From NCBI GenBank assembly GCA_026260175.1, contig JAKCWW010003782.1, positions 7,997 through 45,512 on the forward strand: a stretch of 37,516 nt of DNA, written 5' to 3'. This DNA is from Reticulitermes lucifugus (lineage: Eukaryota; Arthropoda; Insecta; Blattodea; Rhinotermitidae). Of the stretch, positions 1 through 10,100 are shown one piece after another (position 1 is the first letter of the stretch; each line of letters starts with the position of its first letter). The notes under the pieces were generated by a model, which saw only the letters and a program-made list of their open reading frames with translations, was not told the DNA's origin and searched no databases. The translations under genes and the position numbers were made by a program.

Positions 1-511
1 ATAAAAATTGCAAATAATGTCCAAATTTCTCCACGGACCACCAAAATTTTCTCGCGGACCATTGGCGACCGCTGCCTTAGACAGTGGACAGTATCCAACA
101 GCATATTTGTATAATGAGTCAACCATTGGCATAGACCTCCAGAGAATGAGGTAAAAATGGTCAGTAGATGTTATGGGGGGCAGGGGAGGACAGAAGAAGG
201 ATGACGTAGGAGAATACAGAGGATATGTGGAAATAATGATAAGTGGTAAGAGAGATAGAAATGGTGAGGAAGACTGTGCAATGTATGTTAGGTAAGGGTA
301 GACAAAAGTGGGGAAAAGTGGAGAGGTGGAAATGCAGAAGGGAGGTGAAATTGCAGAAAAGTGAGGTATACCAACAAGGGTAGGGAATGAATAAACATGT
401 GATAATTAAGAACCAGAGGCAGGGAAGAGAGGAAGGAGGAGGTCAGCAGTGGCATTGTGGTTGGCAGCAGCATGGCTGTGTCCTGTGCTTGATATTTATA
501 AATTGTTTCAG

Positions 512-955
512 CAATTGTACCTAGCGACAGGGAATCCCCTTACTTATGAAGATGAACCATCAATGTCACTTGGGATCCAAGAAAACTGCAGCACCAGTGA
601 GAATGCGAGAATGCGACGAGGAGGACCAACGACGTTGCTGTGCACTACGACCTCTGATGAAGACAGTGGCTCTGTATGGAATGCTGCAGGAGAACAGCTG
701 TGTGTTGTTTGCCAATATTTCCCTCTGTCACGAGCTCTCCTGCCATGTCGGCATACCTGCATCTGTGCCAGTTGTTTTGGCAAGTTGGACAGATGTCCCA
801 TGTGCCGTAGTCCTATCAGGAGTTACTTCTGCATCAGAGGAGAGGAGTACATGCCCACAGAACCAGGCTCCGCAGCCTCCAAACCACCACCCATCTTCCG
901 TTGGTTCCAAGACTGGAATGACAGACTTACAGATTTTCTTGGCTTTCATCGATAA
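512..955 (+). CDS. CGRRF1: Terminal coding exon of a CGRRF1-like RING-finger E3 ligase
   Basis: This is the last coding exon (147 codons plus stop) of a gene whose 5' part lies left of the window. The acceptor is the pyrimidine-rich TTGTTTCAG ending at 511, and the exon opens in phase 0 with QLYLATGNPL. An upstream ATG at 449 is in frame, but it is intronic by this reading. A C3HC4 RING finger follows: CVVC, then CRHTC-I-C-ASC, then CPMCR, the same Cys/His spacing as vertebrate CGRRF1. In that family, too, the RING is C-terminal and follows a QLF/QLY-type segment. The tail after the RING is rich in W, F and R (FRWFQDWNDRL). CGRRF1 is a membrane-anchored ubiquitin ligase of the ER; its N-terminal anchor is not visible here. 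The RING assignment is firm; the orthologue name is a strong inference. Confidence 0.8.
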   Translation, partial: QLYLATGNPLTYEDEPSMSLGIQENCSTSENARMRRGGPTTLLCTTTSDEDSGSVWNAAGEQLCVVCQYFPLSRALLPCRHTCICASCFGKLDRCPMCRSPIRSYFCIRGEEYMPTEPGSAASKPPPIFRWFQDWNDRLTDFLGFHR

Positions 956-1597
956 AATATAGGAAGAAAGGCCTCATTTATTGAGTGACTGAAAGTCAGG
1001 AAATGTTTCCAGTAACATAAATGCAATCCTTTGTACACACTTTTTCCTGTTGTGATGTGATTAGAAAACTTCCATTGTTGCGGACAGAGTTAAAAGTGTT
1101 TAAGCACCCAAAACTGCTTTTTATTTGAATACAAACTATACTTAAGAAATTTGACTAAGTGATGAGTATTTATACATGTGAAGCAGAGCTAAGTGCATGA
1201 AGCTGTGAAGCATCTGCTCGGCATTAATGACGTAGCACAGTTGTATTTATTTTTAGACTTTAATGCAGAAAAGTTTGAATTACTTCCTGTATGTTGCTTT
1301 ACCGACAGTGACTGTTTCCTACATGAAGATCAACTATGTCAGAGTTAAGAAGACACATATTTTGAAAGCAAATAGTACTCTGATTTTATGTGTGGACTAT
1401 ATTAATTGTATATTTTATTTCTTCAGCAATGAATGGTACAGTTTATATTAGACAGACCATAAAAAAACCTGAGTATTCTTTGGAGATGTCAGTCCCTACC
1501 CTTTTCCTTCCGTATGTGAAAAATCTTAAACATAACTGAAACCAAACTAATTTTAATTTATTCCATCACTTTAGTACTAAATGTATTTACCACAAGA

Positions 1598-1895
1598 AGC
1601 CAGGATAGTGCAGTTGGTATAGTGACTAGGCTACAGACTGGATGATCGAGGGTTTGAATCCTCTTCTCCAAAACATTTAGACCAGCTCTGGGACTCACCA
1701 GGCCTCCTACTGAATGGGTACTAGGGCGATCTCTTTCCCCAGGGGTAAAGCAGCCAGGGCATGAGGCTGACCATTCATCTCTGTCTAGTGCCATGGTTAA
1801 GAATGTGTAGAGCTAACACCTCCACTCCCCCTATATGCCTTCATAGCATGTAAAGGGAAAGCTGTACCTTTACTTCTGTACCTTTACATATTAAG
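1598..1895 (+). repeat. tRNA-derived SINE, family S1, copy 1
   Basis: The tRNA-like head has an A-box-like segment (GTGCAGTTGGTATAGTGACTAGG) and a B box GGTTTGAATCC at 1650-1660. The body carries AGGGGTAAAGCAGCC, a CTGACCA segment, and CCTCCACTCCCCC followed by ATGCCTTCAT. The same body segments recur, diverged, at 12721-12955 (-), 22264-22470 (-), 23575-23800 (-) and 35060-35276 (+). That recurrence identifies a dispersed family. Confidence 0.75.
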
Positions 1896-1938
1896 TGTTG
1901 CTTTAATGGGCCTAAGTACTGAATGAACCAGATCTCTA

Positions 1939-1944
1939 AATAAA
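1939..1944 (+). terminator. Candidate polyadenylation signal AATAAA
   Basis: A canonical hexamer lies downstream of the RING gene and just after a SINE. It is plausible as the transcript end, but there is no transcript evidence. Confidence 0.35.
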
Positions 1945-3364
1945 GCTGCCACCTGTATACAGACGACATAATTGTGTTCTGTCCTTCACATATTTTGCTT
2001 CACATTGCTGAATATAGGTCTAGACTGTGAAGTGTAACTCTAGTGCAATATATATATGTTCATTCCACCTGTATGTAGCAGTATTACACATCAAGTAGCT
2101 ATGAGTGGAGTAGTGCATTCTTACAGCATCGGTACGAATGTTCCGCATTCTGAAATCTTGCATTCATGCTTCAGATAAATGTGGTAATTATGATTACTAG
2201 AATTCATTCCCACCTTTTTAAGGTACATTTATGAAAGAGCGACTAATAGCCTCATCATGTGTGTCCATTCGTCCCTGCAGAACAGCATGACTCCCAGAAG
2301 ACAGATTTTCATGCGATTTCATATTTGGGATTTTTACTAAAATTTGTCAACACATGCCAGTTTTGGCTTAAATCAGAGGAAAATAACATGCACTTTGTGT
2401 GAATACCTAGGTACATTAGTGTGATTGGTTTTATAGTGGAGAGATAGTGTGTTCTCTGTGAGGTACAAACCTAGGCCAAAGAAGAAGATTGACGATCTAA
2501 ACATCTTGCCTGTTATGCAAGTACAGAAAACATGATATCTCCCTGTTTATGAGAGTAGTAGAAGAAACTGTACCTTGACTTTTACAAGACAGTGAACAAT
2601 ATAAATAATGGACAACAGCAGAGCAAGTGCACCAGATGTGTTATGCCCTTTGGTCATTTCCCAGCATGTTTAAAGTTGCACCTTTGACAGACCGTGGTAA
2701 TGAATCTTTTCTTACGATATTCATTTGTTTTTGAGTATTCAGTAAACAAGGTTAAGCTGAAGGCTTCACTAGTCTAAGTAGTTGATGAGTGTCATTTCCT
2801 TACAGTTGTAACTAAAGTTATTAATATAAATTTGTATCAAAGTGCATGTCATCAAATGCTTTACAGATAGTAAATCACAGATTTCCTGCTCCACATAAAA
2901 AGTGTCCTAACATTCTACAAACCTTCACCCTGAGGTCATTTCACAAGTCATATCCAGATCAGAAGATCCAAGGCCATGTGTAACATTTATCTAACATGCT
3001 AGTTTTTAATGGTGAGTATTGTTAGCCCCCCCCCCCCCNACACCTAACCTGTACACTGCGGTACGTCCCCGTGTCGGTTGTCATTGGTGCTTGTTCAGAT
3101 ACGCAAAATCAAATTACAGTACCATACCATATCACAAGATTTTTTGCAGTGCAGGATATTGAATTTTCAAATTCTGTGTGTCTGATTGGGTACATTCATA
3201 TGTCCTTTTAATACACTTCTGTGAAGTCCTGTAATATGCTACAACAAGAAGTTTCTTAAGGCCAAGGAATGTAATGTGCAGTGCTCTTTCTTCCAAAACT
3301 GAAGTTGTTGAAGGCCATAGAAGTTCAAGTTAACAATTCAGTACATAAAAACTGAAATATAAAG
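1945..3364. other. Intergenic, no gene seen
   Basis: AT-rich DNA with stops in all frames. A repeat shared with 29740-29870 lies at about 2263-2400. A poly-C run followed by a single N (about 3028-3040) marks a low-quality base call. Confidence 0.5.
2263..2400 (+). repeat. Dispersed repeat shared with about 29740-29870
   Basis: ACAGATTTTCATGCGATTTC at about 2301 is matched by ACAGATTTTTATGAAATTTG at about 29764. Similarity continues through 'GGATTTTT...AAA(A/T)TTGTCAA/CTGTCAAGACA'. Both copies are in the same orientation. The family is unknown to me. Confidence 0.5.
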
Positions 3365-3480
3365 TGATTGGGGTTATGGTCTACTGGGATGTGATGTCAC
3401 ACTCAGAAGATACGTTTCAGACACACATCCTAGAAGACAATAATCTTGGTGTTCACTACTGAAGACCCTCATATCTCACT
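3365..3480. repeat. Foldback MITE, CTTCTGGGATGTGAC family, short copy
   Basis: The left arm contains CTACTGGGATGTGATGTC. The right arm contains the complementary CACACATCCTAGAAGACAA. The loop is very short. It is one of several copies of a palindromic element scattered through the window. Confidence 0.55.
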
Positions 3481-3798
3481 TGCTTTAGTTGATTTTAGTT
3501 TTTATGAGCAGTTTTAAAATAAAATTTACTGTGCGACTATTATCACCTTTATCAGTTGTATTAATTTAATTAACTTACAACATGTATTCAATGAAACTGT
3601 TTGTTGTCAAAAGGTAATTTTAATTAAATTTAATGAGCATGTGGGACCTGTTGGTATTGTATGTTTTCACACATATCTAGTATACCAGTATTGTGATGGT
3701 GGATGAAAAGGTGAACATGGTTTTAAAACTATGTGCATTCTGTCTTATCTAATGATGTGGTGTGATAGAAATGATCAAACTAAGTAAGAATGTGAGAT

Positions 3799-3985
3799 TT
3801 GAGGTTCTCACAGTAGTGTTGGTGAGGTTTCAAGCCTCCTAGGATGTGACGCTGTGTTGTCAGGCAAGTGGTGCCTGATGTTTCGAAGGATTGTAATGCC
3901 TTTGAAACATCAGGAACTACTTACCCAGTGACACATTGTCGCATCCCAGAAGACATGAATCTTCGATCAGTGGAAACAATGTGGG
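3799..3985. repeat. Foldback MITE, CTTCTGGGATGTGAC family, long copy
   Basis: The left arm runs TTCTCACAG...CTCCTAGGATGTGACGC...CAAGTGGTGCCTGATGTTTCGAAGG. The right arm returns the complement: CCTTTGAAACATCAGG...CTACTTACCC...GCATCCCAGAAGAC. Arms are roughly 80-90 bp around a short centre. A small ORF across it (3868-4119) is a by-product of the palindrome. Confidence 0.7.
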
Positions 3986-4139
3986 AGAAAATAATATCGA
4001 AATATTCACGTGTAGGGCCTGAGGAAATCCAAACCATGCTAGGACAGCTTGTTTACAGCAGGGATTTCAACTGGGTGTCACAGAAGTGCATTATGGCTGC
4101 ATTAACACTGCTGACCTGATCAGTAAATGTTATAATATA

Positions 4140-4400
4140 CATGTGATGTGTGTCGCATCCCACTAACAGATCCTTGGTCTGGTTTCATGAGGTTAGGCCT
4201 ATATTATACAACTGCAACAATAATGATAATTTTAAAAATGTTTATAGATAACAATAGAGACTTTTTGGGATTTTTGGTTCTCGAGGCGGTGGATATGAAG
4301 ATTATGGTCTTCTTGGATGTGATGTGAAGTAGTTTGGTAGACGGTATGATACATATGGAAACTTCATTCTGGAGCACAGATCCATAGACACAAGTACATT
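4140..4400. repeat. Two half-copies of the foldback MITE family
   Basis: The segment at 4150-4200 (TGTCGCATCCCACTAACAGA) matches a right arm. The segment at 4290-4375 (CTTCTTGGATGTGATGTGAA followed by TTTGGTAGACGG) matches a left arm. They are diverged and not clearly parts of a single insertion. Confidence 0.4.
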
Positions 4401-5209
4401 TATTCCATAAGAAAATATATGAGTGCCATGGATTTCAAACTTGAATACTGATTTTAAAAATTGGCCATAATAGTCTTCAGTAAATCATGCATCTAATTTG
4501 GGAAGAAACTTAACTTCCTGAAATCCCAATAACCTTAGATCTCATGTATAAATTTAGAACCTCTTGGCAATTGTATCATGATGTTATTTTATAATTTTTT
4601 GTTTAAAAATATTGTGTATGTGTTAATATTCATGAGATTTCTATCTTTCTATCAACATTTGAAATGTCCAGTCCAGTATTATGTAACACTGTGCACTGTG
4701 TTCCAAGCTTGCATTAAACTACATATTCATACATTTAGAACGTCACCTCAGTGAAGTAATTTTGCCACCAATACTATTATATACTGCGTTCCATGTCTGA
4801 TGGACTGTGTTAAGTTAGGTGGACTTCATTGCCCTTTTATACATCACATTTAAAACATATGACTTTAATAATTAATTTGTAGTGGATGTAGTAATAAGGC
4901 TGTATATAAACTTGTGTTTTTGGCAGAATCATACTGAGCCATATCAGGTATAAAACTTTGGAAATAACAGCATTGACGTTTATGGAGCTTCAGTTCCATG
5001 TGCTATTCATTTCAAGTTTGTCTTATGATTCATAACTGTTTTGTGTGTTGTTCCTGTCTTGGAAAGTAGACTAGAATTTAACAGCTTTACTCTGTGTGTG
5101 AATAGTCTGTGATAATGTGTGAATGTAAATAAAATATATATTTATTGAAAAGTGAAGTGTTATTTTCATATTAAAGTGATTCATACAGTGTTTGAAGGGA
5201 GTAATTTGG
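4401..5209. other. Intergenic, no gene seen
   Basis: AT-rich, with frequent stops in all six frames. AATAAA-type hexamers occur (near 5128) but no upstream gene is attached to them. Confidence 0.5.
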
Positions 5210-5415
5210 TTTGAGATTCTTACAGTAATGAGTGTTGAGATCATGATCTTGTGGAATATGACACCATGTAGGTTGGTAGATGGGTACTAATGTTATGGAA
5301 CTCTTCTACCCTCATGATGTAGCAGCAGGGTCCTCTGAAACACTGTTACCCATTTACCAAACTACACCATGTCACATCTGGGAAGACTACAAACTTGAAA
5401 CCATGAAAGTAATGA
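5210..5415. repeat. Foldback MITE, CTTCTGGGATGTGAC family
   Basis: The left arm contains GACACCATGTAGGTTGGTAG and ATGGGTA. The right arm contains TACCCATTTACCAAACTACA followed by CCATGTCACATCTGGGAAGAC, a near-perfect reverse complement. The outer ends also pair weakly (GAGATTCTTACAGTAATG against CATGAAAGTAATG). Confidence 0.65.
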
Positions 5416-5419
5416 TTGT

Positions 5420-6190
5420 TTAAGACTGCTTCAAATTCTGTACATACGTGGTGCAATCAAATATTTAGCCCGATTTTAATACATTCGGTACAGTGTGTTC
5501 ACTTACGCAACATACATTGTAATTAAAACTAAACGGGTTGCGTTCACACAATTGGATTGAAGAAATTAAAGCAGATGTTTGAATGTGAAAAATGTTATAT
5601 TGTATTGCAATTTTATAAGTAGAGATTGAATAAATTTTTGTTAATTTTACTAATAATTATACTGTAACTTACATGTGTTTTATTTACACAACCAACACAT
5701 GCACACGCAGTATACACAACAGTACAATTTCTCTCGTACATGTTCCAGTGATTACAATGCCATCGTCAGGCAGTATAACATTATACTTTATAAAACTATA
5801 TGGTACATGTTTAGTGTGCGACTTTGGTATACACATGAACTGCATTGCCTAATGAGATATACAAATGTTTTATACATCTCTTGTATTTGTTATCTCTCTG
5901 ATGATGGCCCTTACATTATATTAGTATGTAATGGTAATGTAATAAAATTACCTATAAGCACATTTTTTGGACTCATTAATACACATGAACTTTTTTTTAC
6001 TTATCCTTATGTATGTTCATATGCAGTAATTTAGAGTCGCAACATAAGTTTTCGTATTTTAAGGAAAGTAGACGCAAGTTTTTCCCACAACTTTTTATGC
6101 AAGGGGTTTTCAACTTCCTGAATCCACGTGTATTTTGTCCATTTTCGTAAACTATCTAACAAAACCAGGAGGGATTGAAACTGACATTAC
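5420..6190. other. Intergenic, no gene; possible PLE-like inverted motifs
   Basis: Near 5735-5785, on the - strand, there is CCTGACGATGGC...CTGGAACATGTAC. At 5897-5915, on the + strand, there is CTGATGATGGCCC. Both resemble the hammerhead-bearing repeats at 18.6 and 24.2 kb, but neither has a complete ribozyme core. The 119-codon ORF across this stretch has no recognisable domain and biased composition. Confidence 0.3.
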
Positions 6191-6194
6191 TTTG

Positions 6195-6965
6195 GGGTAT
6201 ATGCTGTGATGCTGATTGGGTGATAACATAAATACTATCAAGAAAACACAATGTTTATTAGTCATTAGTAAGGAGGTCAGTCTCAAAGTAAATGCTGAGG
6301 AAATGAGTGTTTCACACCTCATCAACAGAATTGAGGGCAAAATCACGACATAAAAATAGTTAATAAATGCTTGAAAATGTGAGAAACTTCAAATACCTGC
6401 AACAAATCAAAATTGCATGCACAGAGAAACCAAAAGCATATTAAATGTGGGGAGGACCTGCTACCATTTGGTCCGCAATATTATTTTCCCATTGCTGCCT
6501 GAAAATGTGGAGATTGAAATATACAGAACTGTAGTTTTGCCCGTTGTTTTGTATTGGTATGAAAGTTTCTCACAATTACGGAAGAACACGGGCTGAGGGT
6601 GTCCAAGAACAGGGCAATGGGGAAGACATTTGGATCTAGAAAGGTGGAAGTAACAGGAAGCTCAGTATTGCATAATGAGGATCTTTATGATTTGTACTCC
6701 TCACAAAGTATTCAGTGCTCAAATCGGGGTGGATCAGATTGCAGAGCATGTGGTAGTATGGATATGGAAGGAAACAGACTTCTCGTAAGACCTAGCTTCG
6801 ATGCAGCAACCATGCTGCTGCAAAACGATGTTCAATAAGATAGGAGGCTGCGGACTAGTTTCATCTGGCGAAGGACCGAGATAAATGGCGGCCCCGTCTA
6901 TACATGGTAGTAAATCTTTGGGTTCCATAAAATCTGGGTAATCCTGGGCCAGGTGACGAACTATT
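6195..6965 (+). pseudogene. Decayed non-LTR retrotransposon, reverse transcriptase C-terminal part
   Basis: Frame-shifted fragments read in order like the end of an insect LINE ORF2. They are NTIKK...LLVISKEVSLKVNAEE, a stretch like the usual 'NQN-IHEE-KSRLN-GNACYH', LLPENVEIEIYRTVVLPVVL, SRKVEVTGSSVLHNEDLYDL and, after an internal deletion near 6720, DYFHLAKDRDKWRP...VVNLWVP. These follow the familiar palm/thumb and C-terminal order of such elements. Stops and shifts show it is dead. It ends within about 160 bases of the THAP-ZAD gene's start codon. Confidence 0.75.
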
Positions 6966-7124
6966 CGCATCTACAGACTTCGTCCTTCCATTACTTAACC
7001 ACTTGCCAACGCGCTCACGTTCCACAACTGGATATCGGCGCTGCTGTAGTGGCATCTCGCGAATCGGCAGTTATTTGTTAGCGACAAGTGCCGCCATTTG
7101 CAGGGAATGTCTATGCGTCGAAGA
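6966..7124 (+). promoter_or_regulatory. Probable promoter/5' UTR of the THAP-ZAD-zinc-finger gene
   Basis: This short stretch is richer in G+C and CpG than its surroundings. It contains TCTCGCGAAT and GTGCCGCCATTTGC, a GCCAT core like that bound by YY1/Pho. It sits between the dead LINE and the first coding exon. No TATA box stands out. It is called from composition and position only. Confidence 0.4.
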
Positions 7125-7198
7125 ATGGTGGCGTCATGTTCAGCAATTAATTGCTCAAATTCAAGGAACAATAGCAGGAGAAATGTAACATTTCACAG
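7125..7198 (+). CDS. Exon 1: THAP zinc ligands 1 and 2
   Basis: The exon opens MVASCSAINCSN, the C-x4-C start of a THAP domain. ATG 7125 has A at -3 and G at +4. In-frame ATGs at 7107 and 7113 exist, but they would add residues ahead of the usual M-x(2-4)-C start. It ends ...TFHR at donor CACAG|GTATGA, leaving two bases (AG) that the first G of exon 2 completes to Arg. Confidence 0.8.
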
Positions 7199-10100
7199 GT
7201 ATGATTGAATAGCTACTAACGAAAATACAGTAGTCGATCATGCAATTAGCGTCAAGTTTTAGTGTGTAGTGCAGCAGGATGGCAAAACATGCTTTACTAT
7301 CCGTGAGTATAATACACATTCAAACATTTATGTTGTGGAGCCACGTTTTGTTCCTACCCACTGCGAAGTATTGGAAAGAGTAAATTGCTGCATACTTTAA
7401 CGGGCTGTTGTGTATCACTCGTTTTGTGTGGAAGGCTGTGTTATAATCGCACAGCGCCACATCCATTTCAAACGATAGCGAGTTTTGTCAACCTAAACAG
7501 AATTTTAAGAATTTCTGAACTCTGGAGTAAGCAGTCCCCACTTACTGTTCTTCAGCATCAATGCGAAATATATTCTTGATTCAAAAAAGGATTGTAAGAA
7601 TTATGCTGGGACTAGGACATAGGAGTTCCTGTAGGGAGGCTTTCAAGAAGTTAGACATACTCACTGTACCTAGTACCTATGCCAGGGTGATGTTTGTAGT
7701 AGGAAACCCAGATATCTATCAGACTAATTACACACTTCATGGTATAAACACGATGCAGAAAAATAAACTTCATATACCATCCGTGAAACTTTCTGCTATT
7801 CAGAAAGGCGTACTTTATTCATCAATAAAAGAATTTGATGCACTACCGTCTAATATGGTTCACCTCCAAAATAATACATCCAGGTTTCGGAATGATTTAT
7901 GAAGGTATCTTGCAATGAATGTTTTTTATTCTGTTGAGTTCTTGTCTACCTCGCGCATTACTAACTAATAATGTATTTAATTATGTATAAATTTTATGAT
8001 GTATGAACTAATTTTAGATGTATTGTTACTATACCTAACTACGGGTAATGGACTGCTATTCTTTGTACTATTGAACGTTTACAGTGTGATTATATAATGT
8101 GGGTGTGTTATTTATGATTATTACTATTGGACATAGATGCTATTTGCATCCGTATCTTAACCATGACCAATTTCATATTTAATCCATGTATGGCAGAAGA
8201 TGGATTTAAGAAATCGGAATGTAATATAAATATAAATATACTGTTATTTCAAAGAATGACTAAAGTGTGTTACAGTACAAGGTAACCTAATCCTATGTTA
8301 AGTCGCCTTAATATTCTGCATAATGTGGAAGCCATGCAGTAAATTAATGGAGTGTAGAGATGGACTTGTAAAAAGGCTTGCAGCCTTCGACATAGCTGCA
8401 CACTACCACCTGACGCACTAAATATGTTGCATAATACTGCTTATTGCACAGTTTTCTTAATTGCAAGAAGAGTCGAGTTCAGCAACAACATGAAAGCTAC
8501 GTGCTTTAAATAGTATCTGTATGCTGAAATGTCCATACAGTTATTTCTGTTTCATTGGCTAACCTTCATTGGTACATAAGATGTTGCACAGAGAAGATGT
8601 TGTGTATTTATATTCACTAGACAAAAATTTGTTTTAAATACATGTGGTAAGTAAAATATTCCTATACATCAAATCAGACACTTCTAGGAGAAGGTATTGT
8701 CCAAAGCATTATCTTCACTAAATCATTATACCTAGCCTTCATGTTTGCCATAGCACATGGGGTGTGAATTGCTGTGACCTTAGAATCTGCTTGTTTCTTG
8801 CTCATTTCGTGTACTAGTTAACTACGTGGGTCATGTAGTCTCAAATTACACAGTTGTTAAGAAAGAGAGAGGAGATTTGTGTAGCCTCTTGAGGTAGTGT
8901 GTCAGAATGTGCCATGGAGACTGAGGAAAATGATGAAAAAGTTCCATAATGCCCTTATATTTGTGATATTATTTCATTGATTTATAGGTTATTTAGTTAT
9001 ACTACTTCAATTATATAGGTTATATATGGGGTTATTATAAGGTAAGGACTTAATATTAAAGGGGTGTATCTCGTAAATGGAGTACTGTATTGCTACAATT
9101 CTTCCGCCATTTGAAAGCCGATGTACTCCCATTTAGTGTCACATTTCAACTTAAACCCCAGCTTTCCGCATACATTTCTGTAACCTGGAAGACAAACACT
9201 GCTTTTCCTTAAGAAGGCAAGAGGAACAATGGCAAAAGTATCTCAAATTTGTTGTTGAGATTATCAAGTGTTCTTGGTTTTGATCAGTAGACATTTACAG
9301 AATGTTTGTCAACAGGTTGGGGTTGTCATCCTGCCATGCCAGAATAATTTCTGAAAATTCCATGTGATGATTGCAATCCTCGAGGAAGAGAACTCGTGAG
9401 TGAAGTGGATTTTATGTTGAAATCTGACACTGAATGGTAGTATATGGCAGGTGTGCACATATTTTTTAAGAATCTCGGAGCCACCTTAAAATACTAGGTG
9501 CCAGAAGGATAACATGAAGCAAGTTCCTTATTAAGGACCCACAAATATTACATGTCACCATACAAAATTAAGTTGCCATGGCACCCTGGCATCTGGGATT
9601 TATGCACCCTTGGTGTATGGGCTTTAAAATGGGTCAATAATTGTAGAAATATAGCATTCCACAGCTATTGAACCGTCTGTATTTACTTACTTATGTATTG
9701 AGTTTACAGTCAGTCTGTAGCATCAAATGAGATGTCATAGTAATGATGATTGGTATGAGACTGGTATTTTCAAGAGAGCAGTCTTTTTATTATTCCAGCA
9801 TTTGCATAGATATGCTGCAGAAAATCGTAGAAAACCTCAGTCAGAATAGTCAGTCACATGACCAAAATTTGAATCTGTTACTTCCTCAATACAAGTCTGT
9901 AGTACTGCTCTTACACCAGCTTGCTTGGTTGTGGGGGGTATTGCTGGTGTTTTATTTAGATGATGTAATACTTTAACCCTGATGATGGAGGCCATAGATT
10001 CCTGCAAGACATTAATAATCACCCACATGACTGCATGATTTTGACAATCAGAGGGCCATAGTGTAAGCCTCTGCCGCCATGAAAACCCTAGATGTATAGT

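Larger units (their letters stand above)
956..1944 (+). other. Probable 3' UTR of the CGRRF1-like gene
   Basis: There are about 990 bases from the stop codon to an AATAAA at 1939-1944, the first good polyadenylation hexamer I noticed in an AT-rich, ORF-poor stretch. A tRNA-derived SINE (about 1598-1895) lies within it, so the true transcript end could also lie before the SINE. Confidence 0.45.

Noticed and set aside
3868-4119. 83-codon ORF with MVPDVSKDCNAFETSG
   Set aside because: It is made by the palindromic MITE, whose arms are read as codons.
5675-6034. 119-codon plus-strand ORF rich in Tyr, His and Ile
   Set aside because: Composition of AT-rich repeat DNA, no domain, and it overlaps Penelope-like motifs.
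6734-6970. Minus-strand ORF of 78 codons (MRIVRHLAQDYPDF...)
   Set aside because: The plus strand of the same bases reads as the C-terminus of the decayed LINE (LAKDRDKWRP...VVNLWVP), so the minus frame is its shadow.
9979-10030. CTGATGATGGAGGCC as a fourth hammerhead core
   Set aside because: No GAAA follows at the right place (CAAGAC instead) and neither helix I nor helix II pairs well.
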